DNA of 64,000 bases from Nonomuraea sp. NBC_00507 (GTDB lineage Bacteria > Actinomycetota > Actinomycetes > Streptosporangiales > Streptosporangiaceae): contig NZ_CP107853.1 in the NCBI RefSeq assembly GCF_036013525.1, positions 558,001-622,000 on the forward strand. The letters are read 5' to 3'. Below, piece after piece: positions 25,564-33,279 of this stretch; position 1 is the stretch's first letter; every line of letters starts with the position of its first letter. A model generated the notes under the pieces. That model saw only the letters and a program-made list of their open reading frames with translations, ran no database searches and was not told where the DNA came from. The position numbers and the translations under genes were made by a program.

Positions 25564-26316
25564 ATGAAGCGATTCACGAACAAAACAGTTCTGATCACCG
25601 GCGGCACCAGCGGCATCGGGTTCGCGACCGCGCGCAGGCTTCTCGACGAGGGCGCGTACGTCGTCATCATCGGCCGCGACCAGGCCCGCCTCGACACCGC
25701 GGCAGAACGCCTGGGCTCCGAGCGGGTCCTGCCCGTCCGCGCGGACGTCAGCGTTGACGCCGACCTCGACCTCCTCGTGCGACGCATCGAGACCTGGCGC
25801 GGCGCCCTCGACGCGGTCTTCGCCAATGCCGGTATTGCGGACTTCAGGCCAGAGTTCACCCCGAAGGACTTCGACCACACCGTCGGAATCAACTTCAAGG
25901 GAGTGTTCTTCACGATCCAAAAGGCGCTGCCGCTGATGGGCGACGGAGGCGCCGTCGTCATCAACGCCTCTTGGACCCTGCACCGCGGCCTCCCGGCGGC
26001 CTCGATCTACGCCGCCAGCAAGGCTGCCGTGCACAATCTCGCCCGCACGCTCGGCACTGACCTCGCGCCGCGTGGCATCCGCGTCAACTCCGTCAGCCCC
26101 GGCTACATCGAGACCGATATGTACCGGTCCGCCATCGACCCCGATGCGGAGGCCCGCATCATGGCGGAGGTGCCGCTCGGCTCGCTCGGCCATCCGGACG
26201 ATGTCGCCGCTGCCGTCGCCTTCCTGGTTTCGGACGACGCGTCGTACATCACCGGTCAGGACCTCGTTATCGACGGCGGCCTCGTGGCAGCGGCGCCCCT
26301 CGGGCTGCGCCTTTGA
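25564..26316 (+). CDS. Short-chain dehydrogenase/reductase
   Basis: A 250-residue classical SDR from ATG 25564. The motifs are TGGTSGIGFATA for cofactor, NAGIAD for the central strand, and YAASKAAVHNLART for the catalytic Tyr/Lys. RVNSVSPGYIETDMY and the C-terminal ITGQDLVIDGG are standard. It follows the MmyB-type regulator and is likely its target. The 3' end abuts transposase remnants. Confidence 0.94.
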   Translation: MKRFTNKTVLITGGTSGIGFATARRLLDEGAYVVIIGRDQARLDTAAERLGSERVLPVRADVSVDADLDLLVRRIETWRGALDAVFANAGIADFRPEFTPKDFDHTVGINFKGVFFTIQKALPLMGDGGAVVINASWTLHRGLPAASIYAASKAAVHNLARTLGTDLAPRGIRVNSVSPGYIETDMYRSAIDPDAEARIMAEVPLGSLGHPDDVAAAVAFLVSDDASYITGQDLVIDGGLVAAAPLGLRL

Positions 26317-26347
26317 CAGCCATACAACAGCCGTAGCAGGCCCACCG

Positions 26348-26600
26348 CTACGCCGCCTCGGACAGGGTGGTGAAGTCGATCTCGGGCAGGTCGGGGTCGA
26401 AGTCGTCGGGACGCAGACGTAGCACATCGGTCGCGTACAGGCCGAACCGGCTGATGTGCGCGGTCAGGTAGGGCGACAGCTGCGCGACGTCCTCGGCGCC
26501 GATCTCCCAGCCCTCCAACAGAAGCTGGCGCATCACCTCCATCATGTCCAGCGCGGTATGGAAGATCACGCAGTTGGCCAGGCAGAACGCCGGTGAAGTG
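26348..26600 (-). pseudogene. Tn3 family transposase, C-terminal fragment
   Basis: The minus-strand frame reads AFCLANCVIFHTALDMMEVM, then EDVAQLSPYLTAHISRFGLY and LRPDDFDPDLPEIDFTTLSE before TAG. This is the C-terminus of actinobacterial Tn3-type TnpA proteins. Only ~80 of roughly 1000 residues remain. At ~26600 it joins a different mobile-element fragment in another frame. Confidence 0.75.
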
Positions 26601-26855
26601 GTTGCGGGTGGTGCGATCCTTGCGCGGCCGCCAGCGTGGATGAGCGGTGCTTCCGTTGCGCATCACGTTGAACCACACACGCAGCTCGGCGCCCATCTGC
26701 TCGGGCAGTGTCTCGATGCGCTGTTCGAACCAGCTGACGATGGCGGGGATACGGTCGTCATCCAGCAGTCCGGCCAGGTGCAACACATCGACGACGGGGC
26801 CGACGGGCAACGACGTTTCGCGCAAGCTTTTCCCGAACGGGGCCCCAGCCGCCAT
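26595..26855 (-). pseudogene. Tyrosine integrase N-terminal fragment
   Basis: The frame reads HLAGLLDDDRIPAIVSWFEQ, then LPEQMGAELRVWFNVMRNGS and HPRWRPRKDRTTRNHF. I recognise this as the arm/core region of actinobacterial site-specific integrases, where LR-WF-VM-GS-PR-RPR is conserved. The catalytic half is missing and the sequence switches to Tn3 DNA at ~26600. Confidence 0.6.
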
Positions 26856-26912
26856 GCAGCGCTGCCCGCCCGGGAACTCGTCACCGCCCTCAAGTCGGTC
26901 AGAGGCAGGTGG

Positions 26913-27698
26913 CTACGTGTCGGCTCTAGCGTCGGCGTCGGATGTGGTGAAGTAGGCGGCGCTCTCCGCGTCCCCCGGGTAGTACGACTCGATCGCGACC
27001 TCGTCCAGGGTGATGTCCATCGGGGTGCCGAACGTCGTGGTGGTCGAGAACAGCCGTAGTTCTCGTTCACCGAAGCGAAAGATCATCGGGGTGGCGACCT
27101 CGGACTCGATCGGGTGGCTCGCGTCCTCGGAGTCGGGCGCCAGCAGGTCCTCGTAGAGCGCGGTGAGCTCGGGGTCGGGAGCGGCGGCGAGTTGACGCGC
27201 GATGCGGGTACGCAGCAGCGAACGCACCTCAGCCAGATTGACGATGTGAGGGGCGAGCCCGCGCGGGTCCAATCCCAGCCGCACCATGTTGATCGGCGGC
27301 CGCAGCAGGTCAGGGGCGACGTCGGCGAGGAACGGGTCGATGGCGCGATTGGTCATCACGATGTTCCATCGGCGATCGATGACCAGCGCCGGGTATGGCT
27401 CGTGTGCGCGCAGCACCCTTGCGATCGCATCCCAGGCTGCCGACAGCGCGTCCCCGTCGAGCGGCCGCTCAGCGTAGCGGGGCGCGAAGCCGGCGGCGAG
27501 CAACAGCCGGTTGCGCTCACGCAATGGCACGTCGAGCTGATCGGCGAGCCGGAGGATCATGTCGGCGCTCGGGTTGGACTTGCCGGTCTCCACCAGGCTG
27601 ACGTGACGAGCCGAGACGTCGGCGCCGATCGCGAGATCGAGTTGGCTGAGTCGCCGGCGGTGCCGCCATTGTTGTAACAACTCCCCGACCGTGTGCAT
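26913..27698 (-). CDS. XRE family regulator with MmyB-like ligand domain
   Basis: A 261-residue regulator. LQQWRHRRRLSQLDLAIGAD and SARHVSLVETGKSNPSADMI form the HTH, and the MmyB-like domain starts at YPALVIDRRWNIVMTNRAI. This is the subtype with HVSLVETGKSxPS rather than the WLEQG subtype of the other three. It is divergent from a SnoaL-like protein, whose start lies only 89 bases away, and probably controls it. Confidence 0.93.
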   Translation of the reverse strand: MHTVGELLQQWRHRRRLSQLDLAIGADVSARHVSLVETGKSNPSADMILRLADQLDVPLRERNRLLLAAGFAPRYAERPLDGDALSAAWDAIARVLRAHEPYPALVIDRRWNIVMTNRAIDPFLADVAPDLLRPPINMVRLGLDPRGLAPHIVNLAEVRSLLRTRIARQLAAAPDPELTALYEDLLAPDSEDASHPIESEVATPMIFRFGERELRLFSTTTTFGTPMDITLDEVAIESYYPGDAESAAYFTTSDADARADT

Positions 27699-27786
27699 GA
27701 CTGTCGATGCTACTCATCGTGGAGCGGTGCGCCATGAAATGCGATTTCATCGACAACCGTCGCAATCGGCGGAAACACTGCTCCCC

Positions 27787-28191
27787 ATGACTACGCAGAA
27801 CATGACCGCAGACAACAAGAGCATCGTCCAGCGGGCGCTGACGGCACTGGTCGCGACGAGCGACGTCGATGCGCTAGCGCCGTTGCTGAGCGACGACTTC
27901 GTCCATCACAGGCCGGATTCGACCTCGAAGACCAAGGCGGAATGGCTCGCCGCCGTACGCGCCGCGCTCGTCCCACTCGCCGGCATGCAGGTCGAAATTC
28001 AGCATGTGCTGGCCGACGGCGATCATGTTGCGATGTACTCGCGGCGCTGGCTTCCCGGTGCGGAGCCGGGGATCGCAGTCGTCGATATCTGGCGGGTCGA
28101 CGATGGGCTGATCGCCGAGGCATGGGAGATCATCGAGCCGGTGGCCCAGGCAGCCACTAATCTGACGTGGTGGGAATCCGCTGATCGCTGA
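27787..28191 (+). CDS. SnoaL/NTF2-like protein
   Basis: A 134-residue protein from ATG 27787. The cone-shaped NTF2 fold is recognisable: NKSIVQRALTALVATSDVDA helix, LLSDDFVHHRPDS with the usual H-H/D pocket residues, and strands ending VVDIWRVDDGLIAEAWEIIE. The active-site His/Asp pattern resembles SnoaL-like cyclases and ester-hydrolases, but most such proteins have unknown substrates. An in-frame ATG further upstream would overlap the divergent regulator start, so I prefer 27787. There is no strong RBS. Confidence 0.88.
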   Translation: MTTQNMTADNKSIVQRALTALVATSDVDALAPLLSDDFVHHRPDSTSKTKAEWLAAVRAALVPLAGMQVEIQHVLADGDHVAMYSRRWLPGAEPGIAVVDIWRVDDGLIAEAWEIIEPVAQAATNLTWWESADR

Positions 28192-28597
28192 CCCGGCCAC
28201 AAGCCGAAAGCCGCGGTCGTGAACACCTGGGGCATCGAGGACGGCCCGATGCCCCACCGCCCGGCCCGGCGGCCGAGCAATCGTCGAACAGCAACAGCAT
28301 GTCCAGCGCCCGGTCGGCGGTGGATTTCCGGCTGCGGTATCCGGAAACCTGAGATTGGACTCCTGACTCTGCGAAAAGGCTACTGGACCGGCTTGTAGGC
28401 GGGGCCGCCCTCGATGAGCAGCCGCTCAGCCTCGGCGTAGATCTCCTCCGGGGACTGATCCAGATTGAGCGTCTTGCGGAACGGTTGGCGAACGTCCCGC
28501 TTGATGCGCAGATAGACCTCATCATCGGGGTCGTCCCCGGATTGTGGTGCTCGTGGAAAGTCCAGCTCGGCGTCAGCACCCTTCCGCCTTCGCCGTC
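28192..28597. other. Intergenic region with small remnants
   Basis: About 400 bases between the SnoaL-like and zinc-ribbon genes. It holds the fragment annotated at 28380-28556 and, near 28270-28330 on the minus strand, STADRALDMLLLFDD, which resembles the opening of an IclR-type regulator. Nothing intact is seen. Confidence 0.5.
28380..28556 (-). pseudogene. C-terminal fragment of an unidentified protein
   Basis: The minus strand reads DDEVYLRIKRDVRQPFRKTL, NLDQSPEEIYAEAERLL and IEGGPAYKPVQ, ending in TAG at 28380. It looks like a genuine enzyme C-terminus, but no start exists and I cannot name the family. Confidence 0.4.
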
Positions 28598-28921
28598 ATG
28601 ACGATCACGCAGCATCAGTCGGAGACCGGGGACCAGAGCGAGACCCTGCTGGCGCGCTGCCAGAAGTGCAGGGCCGAACTGGCCAGGGTCGACTATGACG
28701 CCACCCCGCACGGCGTCGAGGGGCACGATCCGGTCCGGTTCGGCTCGGCGGACGACCGGGTCCCGCAGTTCGCCACCATCGCCGGGTCCCAGGAGTTCGC
28801 ACGACTGCGCAACAGCGACGAGGGCCGCACCTGCAAGGAGTGCGGACACGTCAACCCCGTCTTCCCCACCGGCCCATGGGGCTGGAAACGCCAGGTCGAC
28901 CAGACACGGGTCGTCAACTAA
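28598..28921 (+). CDS. Zinc-ribbon/rubredoxin-like small protein
   Basis: A 107-residue protein with two CxxC pairs: ARCQKCRAELARVDYD near residue 20 and CKECGHVNPVFP near residue 82, the pattern of a zinc ribbon or rubredoxin-like metal site. Between them is VEGHDPVRFGSADDRVPQFA. The next gene encodes a cupin resembling 3-hydroxyanthranilate dioxygenase. Bacterial members of that family carry a C-terminal CxxC/CxxC iron site, so this protein may be that domain encoded separately and ahead of the cupin. ATG 28598 has no clear RBS. Confidence 0.75.
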   Translation: MTITQHQSETGDQSETLLARCQKCRAELARVDYDATPHGVEGHDPVRFGSADDRVPQFATIAGSQEFARLRNSDEGRTCKECGHVNPVFPTGPWGWKRQVDQTRVVN

Positions 28922-28953
28922 GCCTACCACGCACTGATCAAGGAGGGCCAGTC

Positions 28954-29307
28954 GTGAACCGCCGCCGCATGCTCCACGCGTTCAAGGCCGCCAAGGAGGT
29001 CGCCGACTACGAGGACGCCGCCGTCCTGCAGGAGGCCGTCGACCCGCAGCTCTACCTGTCGCGCAACCGGCTACCCCAGCCCTTCCACCTGGTCTGCTCC
29101 AAGGACACCGTGATCACCCAGCTCAGCGGCGGCGCGCGCATCGACCTGCGCGACAGCTCCGTCAACACCTTCCGGATGACGGTCGGCGACATCGCCTACA
29201 TCCCCGCGGGCACCCCGCACCAGATCATCCCCACCGACGAGGGAGTCTCTGAGGGCCGCAGCGACCCGTCGGCATCACACCACATTCTTTTGGAGGAAGA
29301 GCCATGA
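28954..29307 (+). CDS. Cupin protein, 3-hydroxyanthranilate dioxygenase-like
   Basis: A 117-residue single-domain cupin. GTG 28954 is set by an excellent AAGGAGGG seven bases upstream. LSRNRLPQPFHLVCSKDTVI resembles the QPFF-VC-KD region of 3-hydroxyanthranilate 3,4-dioxygenase, and VGDIAYIPAGTPHQIIP is cupin motif 2 with its metal His. The usual first-motif H-x-H is not obvious. It overlaps the ABM-domain gene by four bases. It could be a dioxygenase or an isomerase; the reaction is unproven. Confidence 0.8.
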   Translation: MNRRRMLHAFKAAKEVADYEDAAVLQEAVDPQLYLSRNRLPQPFHLVCSKDTVITQLSGGARIDLRDSSVNTFRMTVGDIAYIPAGTPHQIIPTDEGVSEGRSDPSASHHILLEEEP

Positions 29308-29675
29308 TCACTCTTGCGGAACTTGACGCGAGCACGCCGTATGGCAAGCAGTTGCAGAGCGCTGGCGATGGCCCTGTCACGCTGATCAACACCTTTGTCG
29401 CGCCAGAGGGCAAGACGGAGGAGGTGCTCGCCGCGTGGCAGGAGGACGCCGCCTACTTCAAGAGCCAGCCCGGCTTCATCTCCGCCCAGCTTCACCAGGG
29501 CATCGCCGGGAGCCGCGTCCTGGTGAACATCGCGGTCTGGGAGTCCGGCGCGCACCTGCGGGCCGCATTCTCTGCCCCTGAGTTCGGCGCGGCCCTCGAG
29601 CGCTACCCGGACGGCACCATCGCCTACCCGCACCTGTTGGAGAAGGTGGCCGTCCCCGGCATCTGCGTGGCCTGA
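29304..29675 (+). CDS. Antibiotic biosynthesis monooxygenase (ABM) domain protein
   Basis: A 123-residue dimeric ferredoxin-like ABM-type protein. VTLINTFVAPEGKTEEVLAA and PGFISAQLHQGIAGSRVLVN match the family strands and the conserved W in AVWESGAHLRAAF. Related enzymes oxidise aromatic polyketides or act as cofactorless monooxygenases. The ATG overlaps the cupin stop, so the two are coupled, and the zinc-ribbon gene precedes them. The operon plausibly oxidises one aromatic compound. Confidence 0.9.
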   Translation: MITLAELDASTPYGKQLQSAGDGPVTLINTFVAPEGKTEEVLAAWQEDAAYFKSQPGFISAQLHQGIAGSRVLVNIAVWESGAHLRAAFSAPEFGAALERYPDGTIAYPHLLEKVAVPGICVA

Positions 29676-29691
29676 GCCAGGCGAGCCGGTA

Positions 29692-29725
29692 GATAGCATG
29701 CTATGTATTCAGATAGCATGCTATC
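29692..29725. promoter_or_regulatory. Tandem palindromic operators abutting a start codon
   Basis: ATAGCATGCTAT occurs twice: within 29692-29706 and, extended to the perfect 14-base palindrome GATAGCATGCTATC, at 29712-29725. Centres are 20 bases apart, two helical turns. The second ends one base before ATG 29727, leaving no room for an RBS. Probably bound by the MarR regulator two genes on. Confidence 0.85.
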
Positions 29726-29726
29726 T

Positions 29727-31058
29727 ATGTCATGGAAACTGCACTGGGGCACCTTGGCGTTCGTTTGCGCGTACGCCGGATTGGTGGCCGGCGTCCTGCT
29801 TCTCGTGGTCCCCGCACTGGGATGGCTGAGCGGCCTGGCCATCCTCGCGGGCACAACCGCCTACGCAATGATGGCCACTAACCTGTTCCTCGCAATCCGC
29901 CGTCCGATACTCGAGAAGTTGTTCGGCCCGCTCGATCGCGTGTACAACGCCCATCGCCGGATCGGCACGATCATCCTCGGAGCGATCGGCCTGCATCTGG
30001 TCCTCATCCCCATCGCGTCGGCCGTCGACCGCGGCGAAAGCCTCTTGGACACCCTCACCGTGGCCATTCCCCTCGGCGTGCTGGGAACGCTTGTCCTCGT
30101 CGGGTCGATCGTGCTGGCCCTCAACACGAAGGTGCCCTACGACAGGTGGCAAAAGGTCCACATGGCCACCGGCTTCGCCTTTCTCGTGCTGACCGCGCAC
30201 ATGGTGAGCGGCGCGAGTCAATGGTTCTCCCTGGTCAGCCCTTTGGGCGGCCTGCTCGGCTGCTTCGCCTTGCTGGGCGCCGGAAGCCTGCTCGTCCGGG
30301 TGGCGGACAAGGCTCGCGGAGCGGTGCCCCATGTGGTCGTCGAAACGCTGCAGCGCGAGCGCGGAGTCGAGGTCGCCATGCGGCCGGAAGGATCGCGCAG
30401 GATCCCTCCGCACCGACCCGGCCAATTCGTGTTCCTGACGGCAACGGCCGACGGGGCGCGAGAGACGCATCCGTTCACGTTGACGAGCGCGGGAGGGGAA
30501 GAGCGCGTCAGCGTCCTGATTCGCTCATCCGGGGATTGGACGGGCCACGTTCAGACAGGTCTTGCGGTCGGCGATCGGGTGCGCGTGGAAGGCCCGTTCG
30601 GATCGTTCACGCCGCCGGTGGGCGCAGGCGCGCCTCAGCACCAGGTTTGGGTGGCGGGAGGAGCCGGCATCACGCCGTTCCTGTCGGTTCTGCGGACCGC
30701 CGAGCGTGCGCCGGACGTCGCTGAGCCGTCGCGGCGGCAGGTCGAGTTGCTCATTGCGGCACGGGATGCCTCCGACGTTCCTTGCTGGGAGGAACTGTCC
30801 ACGTTCGCCCGTAACATGCCATGGCTGACGCTCACACCGGCATTCAGCGCAGTGAGCGGAAGACTCGACGGCGACGCCGTCGACCGCCTCATCAAGAGCA
30901 AACCCAGGGGCACGGCATGGTACCTCTGCGGCCCGGCGGGGCTTACCGCGATGGTCCAACGCCGACTCGGTCAGGAATCAGGTGCGCAGCGTCAGGTATA
31001 CCGTGAACTGTACGAGTGGCGGGCGGGTGAGATGAACGCGCCGGTGAAGCACCCCTAG
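29727..31058 (+). CDS. Membrane flavocytochrome-type ferredoxin/NAD(P)H reductase
   Basis: A 443-residue protein. Residues ~1-195 form about six TM helices like a ferric-reductase domain; HRRIGTIILGAIGLHLVLIP and WQKVHMATGFAFLVLTAHMV carry paired His that could bind heme. Residues ~215-440 are an FAD/NAD(P)H module: HPFTLTSAGGEERVSV for FAD and WVAGGAGITPFLSVL for NAD(P)H, ending YLCGPAGLTAMVQRRL. No 2Fe-2S domain follows. ATG 29727 immediately follows a palindromic operator, so translation may be leaderless. It is followed by a MarR gene 13 bases later. Confidence 0.9.
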   Translation: MSWKLHWGTLAFVCAYAGLVAGVLLLVVPALGWLSGLAILAGTTAYAMMATNLFLAIRRPILEKLFGPLDRVYNAHRRIGTIILGAIGLHLVLIPIASAVDRGESLLDTLTVAIPLGVLGTLVLVGSIVLALNTKVPYDRWQKVHMATGFAFLVLTAHMVSGASQWFSLVSPLGGLLGCFALLGAGSLLVRVADKARGAVPHVVVETLQRERGVEVAMRPEGSRRIPPHRPGQFVFLTATADGARETHPFTLTSAGGEERVSVLIRSSGDWTGHVQTGLAVGDRVRVEGPFGSFTPPVGAGAPQHQVWVAGGAGITPFLSVLRTAERAPDVAEPSRRQVELLIAARDASDVPCWEELSTFARNMPWLTLTPAFSAVSGRLDGDAVDRLIKSKPRGTAWYLCGPAGLTAMVQRRLGQESGAQRQVYRELYEWRAGEMNAPVKHP

Positions 31059-31071
31059 TCGAGAAGAGGCC

Positions 31072-31527
31072 ATGGACTTCAACCGTTTCGACTCTGCTGG
31101 ATTCGTGATCAACTGGTGTGCGCGCGTGTTCGAGCGCCGTATGGCCGAGGCTCTCCGCCCCCTCGGCATCACTCCGGCGTACCTTCCCCCTCTCTTCACC
31201 CTGTCCGCGCTCGGGGGCACCACCCAGGGCGAGCTCGCGAAAGCATCGGCGATCCAGCAGCCCACGATGGCACTCACGCTCCGCCGAATGGAGCGCGACG
31301 GACTGATCGTCCGCGTACAGGACGAGACCGACCACCGCCGCGCCATCATTCGCCTCACCCCTCAGGCCGAAGCACTCCTACCGCAAGTGGAAGCGCTCGC
31401 GCAGAGCATCAATGAGGCAGCATTCGACGGCCTCTCCGCCGAAGCGCCCGCGCAGCTGATCGAGCTCCTGCGCCAGACCGCAGAAAATCTCGAGAAGCAA
31501 CAGACGGTCGCGGGGGGCGTCCTGTGA
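31072..31527 (+). CDS. MarR family transcriptional regulator
   Basis: A 151-residue MarR protein. The HTH is TQGELAKASAIQQPTMALTL with wing VQDETDHRRAIIRLTPQAEA, including the conserved D-x-R-R. It follows the reductase gene closely and probably binds the ATAGCATGCTAT palindromes at the operon start, giving autoregulated control of the reductase. A single Cys near the N-terminus (NWCARVFERR) could sense redox state, but that is speculation. Confidence 0.93.
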   Translation: MDFNRFDSAGFVINWCARVFERRMAEALRPLGITPAYLPPLFTLSALGGTTQGELAKASAIQQPTMALTLRRMERDGLIVRVQDETDHRRAIIRLTPQAEALLPQVEALAQSINEAAFDGLSAEAPAQLIELLRQTAENLEKQQTVAGGVL

Positions 31528-31529
31528 TC

Positions 31530-32086
31530 TCACCGGTAGCCCATCTGCGGTCCCGATTTCCATGGCCCTGACCGGTGCGGAGGCATCCCGATCCACGACT
31601 CGTAGTCAGCCGCTGCCGAGCATCGACCCTCGCGACGCGCCGCTCCGAGCGGCGCCGCATACGCGTCCTCGGGCAAATCGGCCGAGGGGTCCGACGTCTG
31701 GCCGGTGCAGGCCACGATCCGCCTCCACACCTCCGCAGAGTCGGCACGACAGCGGATGTGGCCCTTGAACGGGCGGCTGGAAGCCGTGGACGAGCACAGC
31801 TGTCTCCTGTACCTCGGCGCGGAGACCCCGCGGATGCTCGTCTCCCTGCTGACCATGCTCGACGTGGACTTCACCATCGAGTCGCCCGCCGGATTCGCCG
31901 AACACCTCCACACCATCGCGGCACGATACGAACGCGCGGCGATCACCTCTGCGCCAGCAGAGGGATCGGTGTGAGGGACCCGGCCCTCGGGTTCGCAGTA
32001 GGGCGCAACTGGTCGTACCCTCTCTCCTCCCAGATGGTCCCTTGATCCATTGGAAACGATCAACCTTAGAGGGCCGGACACAAAGC
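31530..32086. other. Intergenic region with WYL-regulator remnant
   Basis: About 550 bases without an intact gene. A WYL-type fragment occupies 31650-31974 (separate entry); the remaining sequence shows no protein-like frame. It ends at tRNA-Tyr scar copy B. Confidence 0.6.
31650..31974 (+). pseudogene. WYL-domain regulator (YafY-like), C-terminal fragment
   Basis: The frame reads VQATIRLHTSAESARQRMWP, LNGRLEAVDEHSCLLYLGAE, MLVSLLTMLDVDFTIESPAG and FAEHLHTIAARYERA, the WCX C-terminal extension of YafY-type regulators. There is no HTH or WYL core upstream, so only the last third survives. Confidence 0.75.
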
Positions 32087-32144
32087 GAGAGGCCCATCAC
32101 CGCGTTTCCGCGGGTGACGGGCTTCTTGCCGCTGGTGTGGCAGG
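32087..32144 (-). repeat. tRNA-Tyr 3'-half plus terminator scar, copy B (truncated)
   Basis: The hairpin GAGGCCCATCACC ... GGTGACGGGCTTC and the acceptor-end sequence TGGTGTGGCAGG match copies A, C and D, then homology stops before the T-arm. The stem has acquired mismatches. It is an older or partly deleted copy in the same orientation. Confidence 0.7.
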
Positions 32145-32240
32145 CGGGGCTGTGGCCAGCGACTCATGGCACTGTTCGCCTGTATCACCTGGTGCGTAAT
32201 TGCCTCGCGCACGAGCCGCCCCGCGATCTACCCTCGCGGC

Positions 32241-32840
32241 ATGACGTCACACGATGCGCCTGACGGCTCCCGGATCGCTCCCGATGGTGCCGGGCTGGTG
32301 ATCCGGCAAGAGACCGCTGACGATCATCGAGATGTGCGCGAGGTTCATACGCGCGCCTTCGGTGACAGCGAGCGGGTTCCCGGGCTCGTGGAGGCACTTC
32401 GCGTTGCGGAGGCTGCGTTGGCGCCGATGTCCTTCGTCGCTACCGTTGATGGCCGGGTTGTGGGGCATGTCCTGCTGAGCGCGACGCGGGTGGACGCTCC
32501 GCGCCGGATCGTGGACGTCCTGTCCCTGTCACCGCTGGGCGTGGTCCCGGAGTTCCAGCGTCAGGGGATCGGCACTCAGCTCATCGCGTACGCCCTCGAG
32601 GCGGCCGACAGCCAGGGTGTGCCGTTGGTATTCCTCGAGGGTTCGCCACGTTACTACGGCACGCGCGGCTTCGAGAGTGCCAGCGCGGTGGGCTTCCGTT
32701 CGCCGTCGCTGCGTATCCCTGAAGCCGCGTTCCAGGTCGCCCGGTTGTCCGCTCACGAGCCGTGGATGACCGGCACCTTCGTCTACTCAGAGGCCTTTTG
32801 GGCCTTTGACTGCGTCGGCCTGCGCGACCCCGAGGACTGA
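32241..32840 (+). CDS. GNAT family N-acetyltransferase (YhbS-like)
   Basis: A 199-residue acetyltransferase from ATG 32241. LVIRQETADDHRDVREVHTR opens the fold. LSPLGVVPEFQRQGIGTQLI is the acetyl-CoA motif (Q-R-Q-G-I-G), and VFLEGSPRYYGTRGFESASA is the YhbS-type signature (EG-P-YY-R-GF). The earlier in-frame ATG at 32166 lies close to the tRNA scar and gives an unlikely N-terminus, so I prefer 32241. Confidence 0.9.
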   Translation: MTSHDAPDGSRIAPDGAGLVIRQETADDHRDVREVHTRAFGDSERVPGLVEALRVAEAALAPMSFVATVDGRVVGHVLLSATRVDAPRRIVDVLSLSPLGVVPEFQRQGIGTQLIAYALEAADSQGVPLVFLEGSPRYYGTRGFESASAVGFRSPSLRIPEAAFQVARLSAHEPWMTGTFVYSEAFWAFDCVGLRDPED

Positions 32841-33234
32841 GGAAAAGCCTTGTTCGACCTGAGGAAACGGCCTCAAGATCATTGCCCGTATATTGCACGA
32901 TGACCGCCGGGACCGGAACAGCCATGCGACTGAACACCGTGACCGGAGTACAGGTCAAGGCTGGTCGAGTGGCCGTAGTCGTGATTCACCGCTGATCTCC
33001 CGCCATTCTGGCACGCCTCTAACACGCGATCGCTGAAGGCGGCCCAGCATTGTGATCGTCTGGGGCAGACGCCGGTGTGCTGGATCTGTCTACCCTGTCA
33101 GCGTGGGCACCGACATCTACGCAACGCGCTGCTGTGTGCCCAGGACATGCTCGCGCCGCCTGGACAACCAACTCGATCGAGGCGCACTTCGGATCCTTGC
33201 GCCAGTTCGCCCTGGCCTACTCCGACCATCCCCA
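32841..33234. other. Intergenic region with repeat and transposase remnant
   Basis: About 390 bases between the acetyltransferase and the XRE regulator. It contains the 31-base repeat at 32877-32907 and the IS630-type fragment starting ~33160. Nothing else is recognised. Confidence 0.6.
32877..32907. repeat. 31-base dispersed repeat, copy 2
   Basis: GATCATTGCCCGTATATTGC followed by ACGATGACCGC differs from 20295-20325 at two positions. Both copies lie downstream of a tRNA-Tyr scar. Confidence 0.7.
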
Positions 33235-33279
33235 TCACACACCGTCCAGACGCGGCCCCTGCACGCCTACCTGCGATAG
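33160..33279 (+). pseudogene. IS630 family transposase, C-terminal fragment
   Basis: One frame reads TNSIEAHFGSLRQFALAYSD then HPHH; the continuation TVQTRPLHAYLR is in another frame, so there is a frameshift near 33237. TN-IEAHFG-LRQF and QTRALHAYLR are the end of actinobacterial IS630-type DDE transposases. It overlaps the last codons of the convergent XRE regulator gene. Confidence 0.75.

Noticed and set aside
28260-28335. An IclR-type regulator start on the minus strand
   Set aside because: Only about 15 residues (STADRALDMLLLFDD) resemble the family and no HTH follows; too short to annotate as a gene.
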